A stretch of DNA of 64,000 bases. Origin: Adiantum capillus-veneris (Eukaryota; Streptophyta; Polypodiopsida; Polypodiales; Pteridaceae). The notes under the pieces are model-generated. The model did no database searches, was not told the origin of the DNA, and saw nothing but the letters and a program-made list of their open reading frames with translations. Where the stretch lies: NCBI GenBank assembly GCA_014529385.2, contig CM043945.1, forward strand, positions 97,628,612 to 97,692,611, given 5' to 3'. Made by a program: the position numbers and the translations under genes. Below, piece after piece: positions 23,079-34,731 of the stretch (within the stretch, counting starts at the first letter, position 1; each line of letters opens with the position of its first letter).

Positions 23079-23149
23079 ACTACCCCCTTGTCTTCTCCCA
23101 TGATCCTCTCTCTCCCTCCCCCCTCTCTCTTTTCATCCTTTGCTTCCTC
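22741..23149. repeat. Low-complexity C/T-rich tract with (CT)25
   Basis: Homopolymer A, T and C runs are followed by CCTCC/CTCTCC-rich DNA and an uninterrupted (CT)n at 23028-23077. Open frames across this block on both strands are by-products of composition. Confidence 0.85.
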
Positions 23150-24815
23150 ATGCAACAACTACCATGGTGCTCAAGGACATCACAAATCGTATGCATACAT
23201 ATTTGCTTGTTCGCAACGTTTGCATCGAAGGCCGCACGTGAGGGTGAGCAGAGGTCATCCCAGGAACGTCGTAGCATCGGTGAGATGAATGTTGACAATT
23301 CTTCAATATCTTGCCAATACCATCACATATTTGAATAAAACACCCTTTTATGCAAGGTAACAATATACTTCTTACTTTTGATTGTGTTCTTCTTATCATA
23401 AACTTTGAAGTCTAAGGTGTTGCCTCTACTTGTTTTGTAGTGCTTGGCACAAAGGTTGCTTTTATGCACAAATAGTGAAAGGCTGCAGGTTAGAGAGGCC
23501 AAGTGTCACCACTTTTCCTCTAAAACAGTCTTCTTTGTTACATCTTGCATGTAGGTGCTTCAAATCCATGCTTATTAGGGGTGGTAGTCTCATCCTAATG
23601 TATATTTTTATATTGTTTATTCCCAGCTAGATAGAAATACTTGCAAATTTGTACAACATATACTTAACAAGTGTCTTCATTATATAGCTTGCAAATGTTG
23701 AATTCATACATGTTTTTGTTACAAGGTGACCTCTTGCTATGCTAGTTGAGTGGCATTGTTTGCAAGAACGGCTCAAGGAACTGGCATAACATGAAGCTTT
23801 TACGGTGGCACAAAGCTCTCCTCAGTGGCAATGTGGCTCCCACTACACCAAAAATCATTATGTTGACATGAAGAGATCCCTAGTAGGACAATGCAAAAAC
23901 TTTTCATCAGCAGCAACACACTCTTTCCTAACATGAGGGAACTCCTACCAAAGATATTTTTATGTGATAGGTCACCCCAGGAGCATACCATGTCATGGAA
24001 TGGATGTAAGAACTATGACCACACTACTCCTTGTAAAGTGTTCACAGATGTATGTTTATCAAAGTTAATGAGAAGAAATTTGGACTTTTTTGTTTGTTGA
24101 TGTGTAAGAGCACTCTAGGTCATTTAAAGTGTAAGTTTGTTTTTGTTTGGTAAGATTGTACATGAGAAGACATAATAAAGTATAAGAGATCTTGACGGAA
24201 TAAGCCTCGATTAGATTCCTACCATGCACTTGTGACACCAGACCTCTCCTTGAACCTTTTGATTTCTATCATTGTGGGAAGTCTAAGGGTGGTCTATTTT
24301 CAAATTTTTAGCAATAACTTTTTTTTAAAGGAAATTTTGGTTATTTTAAAGTTTGTACACAGTTTAGGAGTTCATTCTGATTGTTTTCCTTCAGTTTCAA
24401 TTTTTGATCGAGGGCACTCCTTGAAAGCCACTTTTGAAGGTGTTAGGGTGAGATTTTGAGAAAGTTTTGTATGTAGGAAATGCAATCCTTAACACAATAA
24501 AAAACATTGGTTCTCTGAGTATTTTCAGATTCCATGGTTTTAATGCGCGTTCGAGCCCGTAGATTAAGGAAAAAGTAAGAAATGTCTGTTTTACATCATT
24601 TTTTAAGAAATTGCCAACTTGCAGGATGATTTTTGAAAAATCCGAGTAGGATATGATTTTTTTGCATCACACAATAGTCGAAGAGCGCGACGAGATGAAC
24701 AAATGTATGTGAGACAAGCCCAGACAGATTCAGAGCCAATTGAACACTAGAAGCTCTTGAAAACAGCCTAAAAGTCCAACACTTAAAAAAATAAAAATAA
24801 AGCCTGCATAAAAAT
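23150..24815. other. No gene recognised
   Basis: A C/T-rich stretch is followed by an ATG at 23150 starting a 62-codon frame with a hydrophobic segment ('IVCIHICLFATFASKA'). This could be a 5' UTR and first exon, but nothing downstream confirms it. The rest has no coding signal. Confidence 0.3.
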
Positions 24816-24977
24816 AAAGCCTGTACTTGTCATTTTAGGGCCCCAGGGACCCTCAACATGAGGGGCCACAAGGGCGCGCAAATCAGCCATCCAAAAATTT
24901 GGATGGCTGATTTGCGCGCCCTTGTGGCCCCTCATGTTGAGGGTCCCTGGGGCCCTAAAATGACAAGTACAGGCTTT
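24816..24977. repeat. Perfect long hairpin, copy 1 (80-bp arms)
   Basis: Left arm 24819-24895 and right arm 24898-24974 are exact reverse complements over 77 bp, extended to 80 bp by AAA/TTT. Only two unpaired central bases separate them. The arm begins GCCTGTACTTGTCATTTTAG and ends CAGCCATCCAAA. Any transcript would fold into a nearly loopless 80-bp duplex, a possible small-RNA precursor. It resembles a foldback element, but no target-site duplication was identified. Confidence 0.95.
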
Positions 24978-25033
24978 TTTTGATGCATAGCCATGAGATA
25001 GAATTGGGCAAATTGATGTATTCATAGCAAACT

Positions 25034-25068
25034 CCCCCCCCCCCCCCCCCCCCCCCCCACAATGGCAA
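25034..25068. repeat. Poly-C run, 35 bases
   Basis: Uninterrupted C35 (G35 on the other strand) in the spacer between hairpins. Equivalent runs of 17, 7 and 10 C occur at 25323-25339, 25561-25567 and 25976-25985, at the same place in each unit. Confidence 0.95.
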
Positions 25069-25109
25069 ATAGCTAAACATTGTATCATGCCATGCATAAA
25101 AATAAATCT

Positions 25110-25260
25110 TGTACTTGTCATTTTAGGGCCCCAGGGACCCTCAACATGAGGGGCCACAAGGGCGCGCAAATCAGCCATCCAAAATTTTTGGATGGCTGAT
25201 TTGCGCGCCCTTGTGGCCCCTCATGTTGAGGGTCCCTGGGGCCCTAAAATGACAAGTACA
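25110..25260. repeat. Long hairpin, copy 2
   Basis: Arms of 75 bp mirror around base 25185. Both arms carry the same version as copy 1 (TCAACATGAG, GCGCGCAAATCAGCC). The spacer that follows matches the spacer after copy 1. Confidence 0.93.
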
Positions 25261-25390
25261 GGCTTTTTTTAATGCATAGCCATGAGATAGAATTGGGCAA
25301 ATTGATGTATTCATAGCAAACTCCCCCCCCCCCCCCCCCACAATGGCAAATAGCTAAACATTGTATCATACCATGCATAAAAATAAATCT

Positions 25391-25505
25391 TGTACTTGTC
25401 ATTTTAGGGCCCCAGGGACCCTCAACATGAGGGGCCACAAGGGCGCACAAATCAGCCATCCAAAATTTGGCCACAAGGGCGCGCAAATCAGCCATCCAAA
25501 AATTT
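25391..25505. repeat. Hairpin copy 3, right arm lost
   Basis: The left arm is complete to about 25468. Then a second partial left-arm segment (from 'CCACAAGGGCGCGC') replaces the right arm, followed directly by the spacer 'GATGCATAGCCATGAGATAG'. This is a collapsed palindrome. Confidence 0.85.
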
Positions 25506-25612
25506 TGATGCATAGCCATGAGATAGAGTTGGGCAAATTGATGTATTCATAGCAAACTCTCCCCCCCACAATGGAAAATAGCTAAACATTGTATCATGCC
25601 ATGCATTAAAAA

Positions 25613-25914
25613 AAGCTTGTACTTGTCATTTTAGGGGCCTAAGGACCCTCAACAAGAGGGGCCACAAGGGCGCGCAAACTGGCCATCCAAAATGCTTGTA
25701 CTTGTCATTTTAGGGGCCCAGGGACCCTCAACAAGAGGGGCCACAAGGGCGCACAAACTGGCCATCCAAATTTTTAGGGGCCCAGGGACCCTCAACAAGA
25801 GGGGCCACAAGGGCGCACAAACTGGCCATCCAAAAAATTTGGATGGCCAGTTTGTGCGCCCTTGTGGCCCCTCTTGTTGAGGCTCCCTGGGCCCCTAAAA
25901 TGACAAGTACAAGC
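25613..25914. repeat. Hairpin copy 4 with triplicated left arm
   Basis: Left arms start near 25615, 25695 and 25772 (partial). A single right arm spans 25838-25912. All arms share variants not found in copies 1-3 (TCAACAAGAG, AAACTGGCC). Both arms therefore changed together. Confidence 0.9.
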
Positions 25915-28249
25915 TTTTTTTAATGCATGTCCATGAGATAGAACTGGGCAGTTTAATGTGTTCATAGCAACCCCTCCCCCCCCCCAAATGGCAGATACCT
26001 AAACAAGAATATAAATTCCCTTCTGTTGAACACATGTGCTATGTTACATATACTTTAGTGAACTCGCAAGGTCAAAGGCCTCACAAATTTTGTGCACTCA
26101 GAACATTTAGCACTAGAAATCAACCAAACAAGGAGCCAATTTTTACTTCCTTGTGTTCACCTCATGTTCTTGGAAATGTTTTGGTTAAGCCATTTCTTTG
26201 GTATTTAAAACCACATGTGACCCCTATTGTTATAGTATCCGACCAAAGGTTTCTTGATTAGCAGTTATATAGGTTCGAGTGATACATATCTTCTATGTTA
26301 ACAATGCATGTATCTATAATTTATGTTTACACTTCTCTATCCAAATGAGCTACATAGTAAAAATCAAATCCGCAATTCAACAATTAAGTTCACAAGGTGA
26401 TAGATATTGGTATGATCTTTAACAATACCAAATAAATAGCTACCAATAGGAAATGAATAGGGATATTTAAGAAGGTTTGATACCAAAAACTTGTCAACAC
26501 TACTCAAAAAGGTGGAAACTCAAAGGCTTTATAATATATATGATGAAACAAGAATCGATAATAATTCACCCCTATATATCTACACCTCCATCTCAAGTTG
26601 TCATTTCTCTAAGTCAAGCTTGGCATAGGAATAGTATGGAAACAATAACATTTTGGAAAGCAAGAATTTAGCTTTCTCAACTTTTGAAATGTTGCTATTG
26701 ATATATATTCAACATCCCCAAATGAGGACATCTTGACAAAGGTTATGATCCACTTAATAAGAATAACCATTAGTGATTAAACTGAAATCAAAATATTGCA
26801 TGAATTTCTTCATGGTGGAATGATTAAGACTTGAAACTTCAAACATCTTACAGACAAATCAGAATATCCAAAAAAATCAACAATATTTCTCAAATCTGTA
26901 TGAAACTCCAGTAATCTAAATAAAATACTCTCACTCAGTGCGACACCATTTAATAAAAAGAAATATTTATATTGCATTTATAGAGGAATCCAGCCTCATA
27001 AAAATAATTACAAATGGAGACAATGTTGTTGCTGTTAGGCTTCTCTTACAAGTATTTGTCTTTCTCATCTAGAGATTCATATACACGAGTATTTGTGTGT
27101 CTATGACACTAGGGAAGATAGTAGTACTATAGGGATGGCTTTTCTAAGAGCTCCTAGAGAGTACCTATTGGTTCAAGATTCTACAAAAATCCTACTATTC
27201 TTATCAAAATCTTTTAACACGGTAGTGAAAGGTTCCTCACGGAACAAAAATAGGGTGATTTCCATCTCTGCACATGGTTTCTTGCTCATATCCTCTCAAA
27301 ACAAGTTGACTCTGTAAGTAAACAACAGATTATGTGAGCACAAAGTTATAAAGAACAAAATGATATCATTCTAATAATCTAATGACAACTATACAAAGAA
27401 TAAATTATAAGAAAAATCTTTGATGACTCTCCATAGATAACACAACTTACTTACATTGTGAGACTCAATCACATGCTACAAAACTATAGATGGCACACCA
27501 AAGCCATCAACAAAATAGCACCACCCAATGTTATGAGGTGTGAAGCCTAAACATTGAAAGCCATAAAGAGGTTAATTCCCTCCAGTATGATAAACTTAAA
27601 GATGGAGATGATCTTAAGCTCTGAACATAAGCTACAAGGCTAGTTTTCTCACCATTCTATCTTTATGTTGGAGATGAATCCTTGCAATGCCCATGCACTA
27701 TTCACACCTCCTGTTCTTGTGGTATGCAAGTCATGTGAGTTGATGCTTTTTCCACCTTCGGGAGTAGAGGTTTCCATGTAGTGCGAGTGAATGAAAGTAG
27801 AAGGAGGAGAATCTTGTTTCATGCTGTAATGGAGGTGAGAGAAGGGAGAGGAGCTAGCTTGGTGTGGAACTATGTGGTGGGCAAGGGGAAGAGATGGGGA
27901 AGAAGCTTTCTTGGTGCTACAATGGAGATGGGAGAAAGCTAGTAGAGAGATAATGTTGGACTATAGGGGGTGCATGTGGTTGTTGCAGCCATGGAGAGCT
28001 TGGAAAAGGGTTTGTAGAGAGAGAAAATCACTTTTAGCTATAGAATAGGTTTGGAAAGACTTTGGAGGGTAGAAAATGATGTTTTGAAATTTTTTGAAAA
28101 ATTTTAATTTTTTAGAATTTTTTAGTGCACGTTTTTTACTTTTGGAGGTCAAAAATACTTTTTTGACTATGAAATAGGTTAGGGGACCTTTTAAGGAGGG
28201 AAAACTTGAAATTTGAAATTTTTAGTGTATTTTTAAATCCGGGCCAAAA
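25915..28249. other. No gene recognised
   Basis: Spacer and poly-C of the hairpin array end near 25,990. The rest is AT-rich without coding signal. Around 27,780-28,270 there are purine-rich stretches and a C run. Confidence 0.4.
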
Positions 28250-28488
28250 AGTGGGGGGAAAAAGGTCAAAGTGGTCCCCCCCCCCCCTCCCTTTCCCCTA
28301 GCCACCTCCCTTACCTTCTCACTAGGTAAGAGGCCATTAAGAGGTGTAAGGCTACCTTGTCCCCCTACTTTTTTGAGGGTATAGAGTGTGTCCACCACCC
28401 TCTTCCTATTGGCTGGCCTCTAATTAACCTTAATCCCAAAGGGCCCCTAGAGGGTTCATATTTTTCCTAATGATTTGTTTTTATGACA
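28250..28488 (-). repeat. LTR start of a minus-strand gypsy remnant
   Basis: Read on the minus strand, a polypurine tract (AGAGAGAGGTAA, 28489-28500) is followed by TGTCATAAAAAC at 28488, as for a 3' LTR start. The same start follows a similar tract at 32062 on the plus strand. The far end of the LTR is not defined. Confidence 0.55.
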
Positions 28489-28851
28489 TTACCTCTCTCT
28501 TGAAATTATGTTCGTCCTCAACTATGAGGTAGAAGAGATAAAGCCTTATTCATTAGTCAATCTTACGTAGTGGGTAGAGGATCCCTTTTTATCCTACGAC
28601 ATCTTTCCAAGATGGATGACTAATCCATTTGGTGCTTGGGAGACATAGTTGCCGCAAGCATGTCTGCTCTTTAGTCCATTTCATTCTCCCAAAGTAGAGT
28701 GACAAATTCTACTTGGTGTTTGAGAGACATCGTCATCACAAACATAATTCTAAGCATGCATACTATTGAATTTGTGCATAATAAAAAGAGAACTAGTCTT
28801 ATAAGACAAAAACATTGGTCATTTAAAAGAAACATTTACATTTGCTTACTC
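28489..28851 (-). repeat. 3' internal segment of minus-strand gypsy remnant
   Basis: An inverted copy of 31693-32061 at roughly 75-80% identity, sharing for example 'CTTATAAGAC', 'GAGCAGACATGCTTGC' and 'TCATCCA'. It lies directly downstream of gag on the minus strand, so protease and pol have been deleted from this copy. Confidence 0.65.
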
Positions 28852-30079
28852 TAATGTAGCATTGTAAGCATTAACAAGGTTCATGCTATCCTTAAGCTGT
28901 ATTCCTTGCATCCATCTAGCATCTTCAAAAGGATAATTTTTGAATTTCATAAGATCGGATAATCTTACCATGTCATAGTACCTTGTCTTCATGCCAAAGG
29001 ATAACTTTGGGTTGTAGCACCTCTTCTTGGTCTTCAAGTACCAGGCCGTTGAGAGTTAATGTATTCGGCCATCTCTTCAGGTAATCCCACACAAAATTGT
29101 TGCCTTTTCTTGGCAAAGTCTATCTTTTGAAAGACAGTAGCCTTGAGATGTAAGTCCCAAAACTTGTCTACATACTTGTGGGATAGACTCATGAGAGAGA
29201 AGCTTCAAGCTGCGCCATTCGGTAAGCACTTTGTCTGATGCATCGCTTGCAAGGAATTGCTTCATGATGTAAACTTGTAGAGTTTTCCATGTATTTGGGG
29301 CTTCACCGTTGCCACGAAGGCTAGCCCACCATTGATGAGCTGATTTTTGAAAGTGCATAGCTACATGGTGTATCTTGGAGGACTCCGTAAAGCCCTCATC
29401 TCCAAAGGCCGCATCAAATTGTTAGATGAAGGCCAACACTTTGTCGGTAGCACCAAAGGTGCAATCATAGGTGAAAAAAAGAGATACTCTTCCCCCCCAC
29501 CTTGAACTTCTTTAGCTTTTTTGACCTTCGCCATGCAGGGAATGATTTGGGATGTCCTCTCCTCTTGTATTCTCTACGAGAATAGCCATAACTTTTGTCG
29601 AAAGAGGAGGAAGGTGAAGAACAAGGAGAAGATGGTGACCTCTTTCTAGCCCTTTTCTTCCTTTGTTTCCTCTCTTCCCTTTCGGAGTGACGAGGAGAAG
29701 GACTATGTGTTGGTCTTTTCCTCTTGGGAGGAGTGGGCGATTGTCTAGACTGCCGCCTTTGTGGAGCCACATCTTTAGAGGAACTTAATGTTTCACTACT
29801 TTCTTGCTCTTTGGATTCCTCCTCTCGAATGGGAGAGAATCTTCTTTTGGGGGTCTCTACAAAAGGCCTCCTAAGCTTTCTCTCCTCTTAGAGAGGAAGG
29901 GAAATTCCATAGGCACAAAGTTGTTGAGTAACTTTCGTTTGCAAAGCAGGGTTGCCCATAGCTTGCTGCAACCTAGTGACGAGACAATTTACAAACATGG
30001 GAGCATCATCATTAGCACCTTCATGTGCAAAATCAAAGCTATCAACGTTCATTCTACTCTCTTGATTATTGTCAGCCAT
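28852..30079 (-). pseudogene. Gypsy gag on the minus strand
   Basis: Starts at 30079 (MADNNQESRMNVDSFDFA). Near residue 64 a TAA at 29888-29890 interrupts the frame, which then continues through an Arg/Ser/Lys-rich region ('RRQSRQSPTPPKRKRPTHSP'). After more lesions near 29,460-29,400 comes a typical retrotransposon-gag capsid: 'MHFQKSAHQWWASLRGNGEA' and 'KQFLASDASDKVLTEWRSLK' (29358-29230), and further on 'LPEEMAEYINSQRP' near 29,060-29,100 in another frame. No zinc knuckle or pol follows. This family differs from the 5-20 kb gypsy. Confidence 0.82.
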
Positions 30080-31475
30080 GTTAACAAAATTTATGTATGT
30101 ACTTAGTGTATGCTTTAAAAATTCAAAACCTTAGTTACCACTCCTCTTAGCCTTTGAAAATCGGCTCTTAAGTATCTACACCCAATTTTTGTATGATTGT
30201 GTGTGTAGATGGATAGAAACTTATCTAGAAGAGGCAAAGATTGATATTGTGCCTCCAGTCATGTGTTTATTATATTCTAAAAAACAATTATAAAATATTA
30301 TAGATCATTTTTTTACTTTTTTAGGTTCTTGATCTCTAGTCGTGTCTATGGCATTGCGCAAGGCATACTGCATTAACCTATGACAAGGAGATGGGGGAGG
30401 AAATTGAGTTTTCTTTGTTTCTAGCCAATCACACCTACATTCTGGATGGCTGAATCCACCTAATAAATATTGATGGAGTCTTTATAAGAGGCAATTCAAA
30501 AGGCTCCATGTGGTTCTTTAAGTGAGATGGAAAGCTCTTGCATGTCTTTCGCATATGCATGTGAAGGGTTAAACTTAGAGAGATAATGTTATTGGTACTT
30601 GAGTACTTTGTGGCATGCACAATGAATAGGTGGTTGCTTGTTACATTCATGGAGTGCCAAAATGCAATCAAAGAGCAACTTCAAACCATGTGCAAGAACA
30701 CACAAAATTGTGGAAAAAATCCGGCAGAGTTTTGGTAGTATTATGGCTATCGGACCATAATGACCATACATGCCATAAACATGCTCAAGACCATGAGCAA
30801 ACATGCACAAAACTTGTACTCAAGCATACATGAGATGCACCAACTTGCAATTCGGAGCAACCTGTGAGATAAATCTGCTCTCTCTCCTGAGAGAACACAA
30901 GTGAGAAGAGTGTATATACATCCACCAAATATTCTAAAGTTCTGCATATAAATTTGCTGAGTTTTTTATCCCACACTTTCTTCCTTGAGAGAAAACCATA
31001 AATGTACAAAAAAAGAGAACAACCAAGCTCAATCCGAGCTCTTTGGATGTAGCAAATCACCCCAATCGGCATACATGATCTGCAACTTTCAGAACACCCT
31101 GCAACCAATCAACCAATATCTCACAAGCCATTAAGAGCTTGCAAAAACTTCCTTCTGCAACTAGAAAGTTGTAGACCATGACGTTTCCAATAAGGATATA
31201 TGAAAAACCAAGCTAAAAAATGCATTTTTATAGTAAAGAAAAAATTTGGGTCTTACTAAACTTCCACAAGGCTCATCTAAGGCAAATTACACACAAGAAT
31301 CCTACGGGCCATTAAAGGTATTATGCTAGGTCAGCACAAAGATACTATGGCCCCTTCTTAATTTTCAAGCTCATCCATAAGATGGCTTATCAAGCCAGTT
31401 GCCCAACTATTGGCTTATATAATCATTTTTCATGAGAGCCTATTCGAGCCTTATTAAGGAGAGCCACCAATAAAG
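30080..31475. other. No gene recognised; possible 5' end of the minus gypsy
   Basis: A minus-strand 5' LTR and primer site for the gag at 28.9-30.1 kb would be expected here. 'GTATATACACTCTTCTC' (minus strand, near 30,915) is promoter-like, but no LTR pair can be matched. Confidence 0.3.
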
Positions 31476-31547
31476 GCCATCAATGAAGACCCACCAGAGA
31501 TCGAGGATGAAGCAAACGAGCTCCAACCCAAGTTCATCCTTCGATAA
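31476..31547 (+). pseudogene. Short integrase-tail-like remnant
   Basis: A 23-codon stretch ending in a stop ('PPEIEDEANELQPKFILR') resembles the linker before a chromodomain in gypsy integrases. It lies upstream of a 3' internal segment and LTR start in the same orientation. Too short to be certain. Confidence 0.3.
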
Positions 31548-31692
31548 ACACAAGGTATTAAGAAATGGTAAGATTACTAACAGTATCTTATTTAAGTTAA
31601 GAATTATCCTTTCAAAAGATGTTAAATACATGCAACGAACATAGCTTAAGGATAATATGGACCTTGTTAATGATGGTTACAATGACACAGAA

Positions 31693-32061
31693 GAGTAAGC
31701 AAATGTAAAAGAAATGTATTTTAAATGATCAATGTTTTTGTCTTATAAGACTCTCTTTTTATGTTTTGTGCACAAATTTTAAGAAGTATGCATACTTAGG
31801 ATCATGTTTGTGGTGACTACGTCACTTAAACACCAAGTAGAACTTGTCATTCTACTTTGGAAGTATGATATGGACTAAAGAGCAGACATGCTTGCAACAG
31901 ACAGTGTCTCTCAAGCACCAACTGGATTAGTCATCCACTCTTGAACGATGTCGTAGGGTAAAAATGGATCCTCTACCCGCTAAGACCAATGGACTAATGG
32001 GTGAGACTTTACCATCTCTACCTCATAGTCGAGGATGACGATGATTTCAACAGAGAGGTAA
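31693..32061 (+). repeat. 3' internal segment of plus-strand gypsy remnant
   Basis: Inverted partner of 28489-28851. It ends in the purine tract CAGAGAGGTAA next to TGTCATAAAAAC. Confidence 0.65.
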
Positions 32062-32520
32062 TGTCATAAAAACTAATATCTAATCAACCCAAATGATTTT
32101 CTCATATTAAACTGATCACTTAATGTGGGAGAATAAACGGGAACAAGGGTTAAGCTATTGCGATGTGCTTATAGATCTATCTCAACACGGGGCCAATAGA
32201 AAAGGGGCCCAAATGAGAGATGGTCTATCAAAGAGCAAGACTAACCAATGGAGCATAAGACCTTAGGGTTAGCTTCATTGAGGACCTCCGATAATGTGTG
32301 TAAAAGTCCTTTGACCTTAGGTAAGCTAGGGATGAGCTTCAGGCGGGAACCCGACCCAGCTCGAGGTGCTTGTCCTGCTTGTCATTCTTGATGACTAAGG
32401 TGCTTGAGGTGCTTGATGATTGAGATGCTTGAGATGCTAGGGTTGCACTTGAGGTGAGAACCCATCCCAAGCTTAAAGTGCTTAAGGACCAAGCTTGTGG
32501 TGGGAACTGGGCCTATGCAT
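32062..32520 (+). repeat. LTR-like sequence following the plus gypsy remnant
   Basis: Starts TGTCATAAAAAC like the LTR at 28488. Beyond the first 12 bases it matches instead the inverted block at 22080-22478. It is therefore either a different LTR variant or an LTR with an internal inversion. Confidence 0.5.
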
Positions 32521-33379
32521 GAGGGGCGTAAGGTGTCAGAAGCTCAAGATTCAATCCCTACAAGGAAGGGGCGATCCCTACAAGAGGGGGAGGAGAGAGA
32601 ACACCCACACACTCACACAAGGCGCATATGCATGGTACAAAGAAATCAAAAGGGACACTTGTCAAGTTCCTCCTCATGTTGCCCTCATGGTGTGCCTGAA
32701 GCCTATTGGTTGGCCACCCAAGGGGTCCAATGATAACTTAGGATATTTAATTAATTAATTTTTCATTTATCAAGTCCTCTGTCTCAAAGGGGAAAGGAGG
32801 ACACTTGTCCCAAGGTTACCCTTGTTGCTTGTAATGCCTCCTGCTTGTGATTGGCTAGGCCTAGAGGGGTCCAATGAGCTTCAAGAATTAGCTACAAGGG
32901 GGGGGTCGACCCAAGCAAGCTAGGGGGTTTCTTAGGGGGTATACTCACCCACACACACAAACACTCTCATGATGTGCTATGCAAGGGCAAGAGCTCCATC
33001 TCCTTCTCCAAGCTGCTTGAGAAGTTGAGAGCCTACACCAACACTCTTGGCTATGGAATGCAAATCCAACCAAGAGCTATGCTTCAATGCTTAAACTTTC
33101 CATCTTCTCCATCTTCATTACTATGCTATTATGTATGCTAAGCATAAAGAAGGATGATAAATGAGGAACTATTTCTTTCTCCTATGGAATACTTCTTCTT
33201 CCTCTTCCCTATCCTCATTCCCTGCTAGCTCTCTCCACCTTCGAAGTTGGTTGAGGTCTTGGGATTGAGGCTTGGGATAGTCAATGCTTTCCACAATTAT
33301 ATGTTATGCTTATTGCAAGAAGACTAATGGCTTATTGCAAGTAGATTAATTACTTCATGCAAGTAGATTAATTGTATTG
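32521..33379. other. No gene recognised
   Basis: It contains CA-rich patches and 'GCAAGTAGATTAATT' repeated near 33,335 and 33,360. No coding signal. Confidence 0.4.
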
Positions 33380-33814
33380 TGTAAGGTTTCCAATTTTTGA
33401 AACCTTAGAAATTGTACAAAGCCTGATTAAATTAACTTGGTTGTTAAGAAAACATGGTAGAATGATCCAACTATGGAAAATATTGGTATTTTTGGAACCG
33501 TAACCAGAGCTTTACTAGGGTTAGAATTTTTCAGAACCGAATTCTGATAAAATCTTAAAAAGTTAAAAGCTCTGAAAGGTTACACTATGAATCTAATTAG
33601 TTATAAAATTGAATGGTTTCAGTAATTATTATTGCTAAAGAATTTGTATCCTAAGGTTCTAGAAATTGCATATATTTCCAAGTTTAATCATTAAAAGTCA
33701 AGAAAAATAGCAGAAATTGATTATGGAAGCTGGGGGGGCTATGTGGAGCTATGTGGAGCCTTCCCAAGCCAATTTTAGCAGCAGGGAGCGCCATCTTGAG
33801 CCTGGGGGCTAGCA
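33380..33814 (+). repeat. Second copy of the chromovirus LTR (left part)
   Basis: Aligns with 1001-1433 from TGTAAGGTTT through 'GAATGATCCAACTATGGAAA', 'TATTGGTATTTTTGGAAC' and 'GGGGGCTAGC'. Similarity stops before the TATA box. No coding region of that element adjoins it, so it is a solo or truncated LTR. Confidence 0.85.
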
Positions 33815-33914
33815 CAAGCATTACAAGGAAACACATTTGCAATTCAAAGGATTAGGATACCATCAAACCAATTACATTACCATGTAATGGGTGATATGTT
33901 GATTTTTTTAGGCA

Positions 33915-34165
33915 CCGATGAATGTGTTGTGGAAGGTCTCTATAGCCTTTTAGAAATTTGCATAGTCAAAATTAGTCCATGAGTTTAGTTCAAAAAACTT
34001 GAATATTGCATCAAAGGTTTTTCATTTTTTCACCTTGCGAGTCCTAGTTGCACCATTGTCTACATGATCAACCATAGCATTGTACAAATTTTTCCACATA
34101 TTGTATCTCAATGCTTGTCTTTCTTGCGCACTATGGCTTTTACATTGATTTTTGGTCTTAGACAT
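33915..34165 (-). pseudogene. Coding-like remnant, unrecognised
   Basis: On the minus strand, ATG at 34165 opens 49 codons ('RYNMWKNLYNAMVDHVDNGA') to a stop at about 34,019. A neighbouring frame then continues as 'FFELNSWTNFDYANF' and 'ETFHNTFIGA'. Composition looks like real protein and not chance, but the family is unknown. A transposase fragment is one possibility. Confidence 0.3.
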
Positions 34166-34510
34166 TGATAGGAATATTCAAGCTTTCACACCACCAATGG
34201 ACAGCTTCTTTGGAACATCTCCGTCATTCTTAGAACTCTTTTCATTCTGCTTTATCTTAACATGTCCTACGTGAGAACCCATCTCTGAGAACATTGTCTC
34301 TAAGGCTCAGATTTCCCTTTGCTTTGTAGAGGCACGTTGATTGGTCCATGAAAAATAGAAGCAATGGTTTTTCTATTATCCTACAAAGCACATGCATTGT
34401 GCATATGTGTACCCTCGGAGTCTTACCATACACCGAGCGACATTTTCCGAGCGAACCAAAATCTGAGCGAATATTTATACGACATGGGCCTAATTGTTGA
34501 GCCCTCTTCT

Positions 34511-34514
<4 letters not shown>

Positions 34515-34589
<75 letters not shown>
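34515..34589 (+). repeat. (GA)n microsatellite
   Basis: About 37 uninterrupted GA units. Confidence 0.97.
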
Positions 34590-34592
<3 letters not shown>

Positions 34593-34731
34593 ATGCACTA
34601 GCAAGAGTACCTAGCATTCAGCTTTCCTTGTCGGACAAGTTGGATTAAAGAAGTTTAAGTTATATGATTTCTTCAGCTTGAAAACTGAAGTGATCTGGCC
34701 AAATTCATGACATGTGGCAACGCTGCATATC

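Noticed and set aside
22760-23158. Gly/Glu/Arg-rich frame on the minus strand
   Set aside because: It is a translation of the C/T-rich low-complexity tract and (CT)n.
24783-25519. Long minus-strand frames with 'HVEGPWGPKM' repeats
   Set aside because: They are translations of the hairpin arms and poly-C (poly-Gly) spacer, not a protein gene.
27093-27317. 74-codon frame ('MCVYDTREDSSTIG')
   Set aside because: No domain, no codon support in neighbouring sequence, no splice context.
34257-34604. Minus-strand frame beginning with a Leu/Ser repeat
   Set aside because: Produced by the (GA)n microsatellite.
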